Shown in pieces: positions 58,270-64,000 of a stretch of 64,000 nt of DNA (position 1 is the stretch's first letter; every line of letters starts with the position of its first letter). The position numbers and the translations under genes are program-made. This stretch comes from Phoenix dactylifera (Eukaryota; Streptophyta; Magnoliopsida; Arecales; Arecaceae): NCBI RefSeq assembly GCF_009389715.1, contig NC_052404.1, positions 11,230,480 to 11,294,479 on the forward strand. Direction: 5' to 3'. The notes beneath the pieces were generated by a model. That model was not told where the DNA came from and searched no databases. It worked only from the letters and a program-made list of their open reading frames with translations.

Positions 58270-58445
58270 CTCCTCTCTAACTATAAGATCTCTCTAGAAT
58301 GGTTAGTCACATAGAATGCTACCAAATCTGCTGCCTTATTGGCCTCACGATACACATGCTTAGCCGATAACGCCATCCATCCCTCACCATCGAAGAGGTG
58401 GCACTCACCCCTTCACATTCTGCTGGATCTAGATTCTAGCCGATG
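58270..58445 (-). mobile_element. Short RNase H-like (LINE-type) remnant
   Basis: The minus strand reads AKHVYREANKAADLVAFYV followed by TNHS, the C-terminal signature of the RVT_3 RNase H fold. The rest is eroded. Confidence 0.65.
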
Positions 58446-59289
58446 ACAGTTTAGCGGACCCACATTCTATAACAGAAGTTTGCAAACACAGTTAAGCTCT
58501 ATACAATAAACACCTACAACTTCTACAGCAGAGATGACATATTTGACTATGCTGAGAGCGCACACAATTCAAATTGAGCAAGTCAGACTGCACATAGCAA
58601 GCAAAGATAAAATGAATATAATAATCCAAATTACTGGCAAATCAAAATTCAAAAAAAGCACTTATGATTATAATTGGTAATATACGCGCAATTCTTAACT
58701 ATAAGAATAATTCCTTAAATTACTTGTATCTTTAAGTATATAATAGATAATTTTTAGTATTACAATTTTACCACAACTGTTTAATATATGTGCATTTATG
58801 CCAATATTAAATTAGGTCAAAAGTTTGTGATCCAGGTTTAGCCCAACCTATTGGCCTAGCCTTCTTGCAATGCAGGCTGGGTTGAGCAGGCCATAGACTT
58901 TTTTGAAAGGTTTTATGGGTGAGCCACACCTTGTCTCTTTTCTCGCTTCACCCGTCCACGCATCTTTTCTCTAGGGTCTACATGAGATCAATCTCGGATA
59001 TAAAACCTCTAAAAATAATATGCTTGGCCACTTTTATGATCTTGAAGTCTATTAGGTCAATTTTTTAGATGAATGAGAAATTTTATTTGAATATATTTTG
59101 GCCTAATCTATGAAGTTAGATGTCTCCAAACTCTATCCTTATATTTACATCATCATTATTTTTTTTTTTATGCTTTTTGGATACATCGGTAGCTCATATT
59201 AGTCTCGCGTGAGCATTGCCATCTAAATCAAGAGACAAAATACTCCATAAATATGGAGGAACAGATACAAAACGAGTCTAGAGAACCTC

Positions 59290-59676
59290 TTTAGAATGGT
59301 GAGCAGCAAAGGAGATAATCCAATCAGCAGTTCTGTTTGCCTTCTAGAACACATGCACAACCTGAAAGGCATCACACTCTTTCAGCAGCCTTCGGATGCC
59401 ATCTAGAAGCGGGTGGTCGAACACCCTCGGCCCCTTCTGTAGAATCCGCTCAATCATCTTTACCGAGTTCCCCTCTAGGATGATGCTTCTAGCCTCTAAT
59501 ACTTGTCTCGCTTAAGAGACTTCCTTCTAGATGGCCCAGAGTTCCGCCCCTAAAACTAAGGTCTCGAAGGTACGTCGCCACTCTGCCGCAATCAGCCTGG
59601 ACTCGTGGTCCCTAATCACATAGGCAACACCAGAGCTGCTTCCGCTAACCGGTAGACTAGCATCAGAGGGTGGAGG
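59290..59676 (-). mobile_element. RNase H-like (RVT_3) remnant of a LINE
   Basis: The minus strand reads SDASLPVSGSSSGVAYVIRD, then AAEWRRTFETLVLGAELWAI, SIILEGNSVKMIERIL, HPLLDGIRRLL, and KANRTADWIISFAAHHS, with internal stops. It keeps the FxGxS/E/D-type order of the domain but is not functional. Confidence 0.8.
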
Positions 59677-59767
59677 TTCCTAAGATGTGATTTCCACCAT
59701 CATTGATGTTCTTGGACTATAATATACAATGCAGAGTTTTGTAAGTCCACCCGCAAAACTCTGGCGG

Positions 59768-60168
59768 AAGAAAAACAACAGTGAGCCCAAGTTCCCAAGT
59801 TCGAATCGCTGCGGCGATGATTAAATTGTGGACCGGAGCTCACTACTTTGGCCACTGCTTGGACTTGTGGTTTAGGACCGCTCTTGAACCGCTAGTAGCC
59901 GGGGTGGTGCCGGGTGTGACGTACTCACACGTGGGACTCGAGCCAGAGCTCAGAGGAGTAGCTGAGCCGGGCCCACGGGTGGGGAGGGTATGAGTAAAAC
60001 TGGTCGGGGTGCCCAACACACGGCCATTTCTGCCCGCATCGAACATTCTCCTGGCGGGGCGGGGGCTCAGTGGGGGCTGCTACGCGGGGATGGGCTTGTC
60101 CCTTCCTCCCCCTACCCCTTTTCTTTAGCAAAAAAAAAAAAAAGAAAAAGAAAAACAACAGTGAGCCC
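59768..60168 (+). mobile_element. SINE with 21-bp target-site duplication
   Basis: The body (59789-60147) is flanked by exact 21-bp direct repeats starting AAGAAAAACAACAGTG at 59768-59788 and 60148-60168. A pol III B-box-like GTTCGAATC lies only about 10 bp from the body start, so the 5' end with the A box seems lost or the copy is 5'-truncated. The body is GC-rich and ends CCCCTTTTCTTTAGC plus an A-rich tail. This is clear evidence for insertion by target-primed reverse transcription. Confidence 0.88.
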
Positions 60169-60839
60169 GTGCGTGTGCAAACATGAAGCAATTGTACTAA
60201 TCATCGAACAAATTCCATGCACCTAATATCTAGGAACTTTTTTTTTTCACCAAAGGCTTCACATTCTCTAAGGTTGTAATATGGTTTATTCACAATTAAA
60301 TTGCTCGTTTGCACAGGAAATTGGGAAAAATCTTCTTCAGCGGGGCATCAAATTACTTTGCCGAAAATCCCATATCTGATCGATCGATCATAATGCACGT
60401 CATGACTTTTTACTTGTTCCAACTAATCAGGCATGCCACGTGCTAGTATGCAGTCAATATCAATTTGTGGTACTTAATATTTTAGAGTACTGAATATTAT
60501 AATAAAATGCACGATAAAAACAAAACAAAAAAAAAACATTGCTTTGGGCGTACATTTTACATAGACTGCAGCTTACCCTCTCCTCGCCATTTTTAACCGG
60601 TAGAGTATGAATAATAGTTGGCTGATGGCTATATCTCAACAACCTTTCATCTCAATTAACGGGCCAAAACTAGCTACAGGGAGTCTACCTGGCATTTTTT
60701 TTTTAAAAAAGATTTCTGTTATAGTTTATGCTGAATGTAGGTGAAGCACACCTTGCATCTTTGAAAGTCTATGCATGATAAATATGGCCTTCACATCAAG
60801 GGGGTGACATGCCCTAGTTCACGTGTCGTGTAGGCGGCT

Positions 60840-62640
60840 TAGATGCCCATGGAGATACTTGGGGGTGCCAATTACTGGTAGAAGGCTGAGGAAAGTTGGA
60901 TGTGAGACTTTGGAGCAGAATATTAGGGAGAGACAAAATGGACGAAAAGCTAGGTTCTTTTTATGATGGGTAGGGTGACTCTTATGAAATTCGTACTCGA
61001 TTCTATTCGTGTCTATCTTATTACTAATGTCATATTACCAAAGTACTCCTTGATGAAGCTAGCATGGATGTTTAAGAACTTTCTCTAAGGCTCTATGAGA
61101 GAGGTAAGGAGGGTTCACCTTATTGTTTGGGATAGTGGGTGCTAGCCACTTCGGGAAGGAGGCTTGGATCTTCAGTCATTGATCAGAAGGGAGGTGATGA
61201 TGGTTAAACATGTGGCCAACTTCATTCTTGAGCCTAATGGTTTGTGGAGTTCCTTGATGAGAACTAACTATGGAACATGGATTGTTTATCATATTCATCA
61301 GCGCCTACCCATAGTAGTTCTTTTCATTAAGAAGAAGGTGTGTACTCACACTCATATAGTGATGCAAAATATTGGATGGTCTATTGGTGAGGGCTGGTAG
61401 GTGGAGGTGCTGAATAAAGTTTGGGTGTTCGATATTTCTTTGGCTCGATAGCCAACTATTATTGTTTAGGAGGTTGTTGGAGGTTTTAGGTATTGGTTTG
61501 TTCCTTTCGGGAGAAAAGAGATGGAATGCTCCCTTCATAACCCAATGGTTTGGACATACGTTTGTAGATAGGATATTGTCCATAGTTATCCCAGGCGTTG
61601 CTACTTTTGACAAGATGATGTGGAGATCTACATGCAACTCCTAGGTAAAATCCAAGGAGCTATACATGCTCTACAATCAAGGATCATTGAAAAGGATCGA
61701 TAGTGCATGGGTTTGGAGACTAAGGGTTCATCCTAGAGTTGCCCTCTTCCTGTGAAAGATTAGTTGGAGCTAGATTCTATTCTGAGATGTGCTGGCTTGG
61801 AGGTGGTTGAACATTTCCTCGACTTATAATTGTTGTCCAATCGTGGACGAATCGATGGGGCACGTCCTTTTCTAGTGCCCTAAGGTGTGGAGGTTATATA
61901 ATACATCTTCTGTTGCCATTTCTTCCCCTTCCTTGTTAGAGGCCTTTCTTGCATGTCTTAAGGGATGTGGTAGCAGAGCCTCTAGCATAGCTCAAGGCAC
62001 TTGAGCAACATATATCTCTTACTAGATTTGGCTTGCTAGAAACAGTCGGATATTTGAGAACAGTCACCGTCCATCAAGATTCATGTTGGATAGGGAAATA
62101 TTGCAGGCAACTGAGGTTATCAACTTGTCTACTATAAGAGACCTTGTGTTAACCAAGGACATCTAGAGTTCCCTTACTTTAGTGATTGCGGCACAAATGA
62201 TATTCATCAGTTGGGAGACCCCACCCCTTAGCTTTATTAAGGTCAACTTTGATAATAGTGTGCTGGATGGAGGAGATAGAGGAGGAATAGAGTTTGCAGT
62301 CAGAGAGCCAGATTCTACTTTCATTGTGGTGGGTGGCGGTAGATTGACGGATATCTTTATCTTGGTCTAGAGTTGAGAGGAGCATGGGGGTGAGAATATG
62401 TGAAACTCATCTTGCGGGCCAACCACATTCTCGAAAATGATTCACGATGGTGATACGTTGATTATCTAGACTGTTTCAGTCGAACCATGACCATCCTTTA
62501 CTGCTGGACACTTGGAGCCTAGCTTCAATCAGTGGTTCATTTAGCACTACCCACATGTATCAAGAGGCGAATAGAGTAGCAGATTAGGTAGCATCTTTCA
62601 TTACAGAGCACTCAGATTGTATGTCGTGGGAGAGTTATAC
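60840..62640 (+). mobile_element. Degenerate L1-type LINE, 5'-truncated
   Basis: Plus-strand frames, broken by many stops, follow the order of a plant LINE: the RT thumb-region signature YLGVPITGRRLRK at about 60,855; a GRVTLMKFVLDSIRVYLITN-like piece; GGLDLQSL; then a zf-RVT-like PRVALFLWKISW .. HVLFQCPKVW; then an RNase H start FIKVNFDNSVLDGG near 62,235. The RT catalytic core and endonuclease are absent. Confidence 0.75.
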
Positions 62641-64000
62641 CAATATTCCCTCTAAATTTCAAGATATTCAATTTTGTAATTTTGTTGGATACACTCATGC
62701 TAGATGGTTATGATTTATCTGGTATATCAAAAAAAAATAATTATGATATTATCATCGAGTGTCTACTTGGAAGGTACCATCATTGCCGCTTAGAAAGAGG
62801 GACCATTTTGATTGGAGTTTTTAAGAGATGGAATACTTATAGAGTAGGAGGATTAGTCCCTTTTGATTAAAAGAGAAAAAAGGAGGATGCTGCTGCATGT
62901 GAATTATGTGACAAGGGACGATTAGAAAAATGACACCAAGGTGATAATATAATAAATTGAATTCTTTATTTTTATACTTTTAAGACTTCGACACTAGTAG
63001 ATGAGAATAGAAAAAGTATTATCTACATTGCATACACCATACGGCCGTGCACACTTCTAATAATGACTGTTGGTATTTATGAACTCCATTTATCGTACAC
63101 ACATCTTGATGCATTATTATTAAAATCAGTGCAGTAATTGTCGCATGCACGGCTACGCTGGTGCATGCAGCATGAGCAATAATTTTACCCATTTTTTTTT
63201 CGTACATATGCTCCTAAATATTGTAATCTGCATGAATACCTTCCTAAAATTAATATTTATATGTATACCCTTATAAAATACTTGTTTTGCGTATATACCC
63301 TTCATTTTCTTTTTTTCTTGCATATATGCCAACACTACCTAATGCCATCAAAAAATTAGTTGTTTAAAATTTAAAATGACTAAAATATTCTTAATTGGTA
63401 GATATTTAAAAAGAAACATTTATAAAGGTATATATGCAAATAATACTTTATGAGGTTATTAATGCAATTTCATATATTTAGGAAGATTTACATGCACAAA
63501 AAAATCTACTTTTACTTTTTTCTATTTCAACCAATTTTAACACTCAGATTTGTCTAGTGCTTGCTCCTCAATATTATTTCATAAAAATAATACTTAAGAA
63601 AAAAATTGATTCGATAATTAGATAACAAAAAGAGTTATAAAAGTTCTTTCACTAATCATGAGATTATTCTATTTGATTCTTCTTTCATTTATAACAACCA
63701 CTATATCTTATTTCATCGAAACATAGCTTATAATATTTACCATTATAGATACATATATGATGGCATATATTAGAATATAGAAAATGATTAGAATCTCTTA
63801 AAGGCATGCAATAGATTGTAATGATCAAGTTTCTTACTATTGCTATGTTGATGGGTGAAAAAACAACATCAATCATCCTCAAACAAAATTATTGAAGGAC
63901 TTCGAACCCTTCGAACTTATTAACAACCTCCGCAGCTATATGGTAGAAGGCCACTCCTTACGTTGTGTATCTTAACCCATTTTTCTGTAAAGCTTCAAAT
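62641..64000. other. AT-rich region without a supported gene
   Basis: Only short frames of low-complexity AT-rich sequence. No domains or clear repeats are recognised. Confidence 0.5.

Overview
This window is nuclear DNA from a flowering plant, very probably a monocot. Genes are split by AT-rich introns with GT..AG borders. The intronless PPR gene is strongly GC-rich at its 5' end, as is common in monocots. The spaces are full of plant-type transposons. A palm or similar non-grass monocot is my best guess, but the species is an inference. I rebuilt exon borders by hand from reading frame, splice sites and protein family, so borders may shift by a few bases. There are no operons or bacterial features.

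Layout. About 0.9-18.8 kb (minus strand) is one long gene for a nuclear PHD-finger/acetyltransferase protein of the IDM1/ROS4-like class. Sixteen exons are readable and the 3' end appears to lie beyond the left edge. One of its introns carries a complete, young, Gag-only Ty3/gypsy-type LTR retrotransposon (11,183-16,244) with a GTATG target duplication. At 20.1-21.2 kb, on the same strand, lies a truncated and frameshifted copy of the gene's first module. From 21.5 to 23.1 kb there are a copia remnant and a CACTA transposon end.

From 24.9 to 26.45 kb (plus) is an actin-depolymerizing factor with its first intron right after the ATG. From 33.6 to 36.4 kb (minus) is an intronless P-class PPR gene of the At5g59900 type, with weak, unrecognised coding-like segments downstream of it. 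At 39.26-39.72 kb (plus) is histone H2B with a duplicated promoter module. From 43.1 to 48.2 kb (minus) is an eight-exon short-chain dehydrogenase of the TIC32/retinol-dehydrogenase-like class. From 51.2 to 57.6 kb (minus) is Elongator subunit 1 (ELP1). From 58 to 62.7 kb there are LINE and RNase H remnants and a SINE with a 21-bp target duplication.

The genes are independent housekeeping or regulatory genes: chromatin reading, actin turnover, organelle RNA processing, nucleosome structure, plastid or redox dehydrogenase, and tRNA-wobble/transcription Elongator. I see no pathway linking them. The most unusual items are the Gag-only retroelement full of CTCGGC and GTCGAA minisatellites, the 63-bp coding repeat in the PHD protein, the extra broken N-terminal module upstream of it, and a 200-bp intron duplication that copies a splice acceptor.
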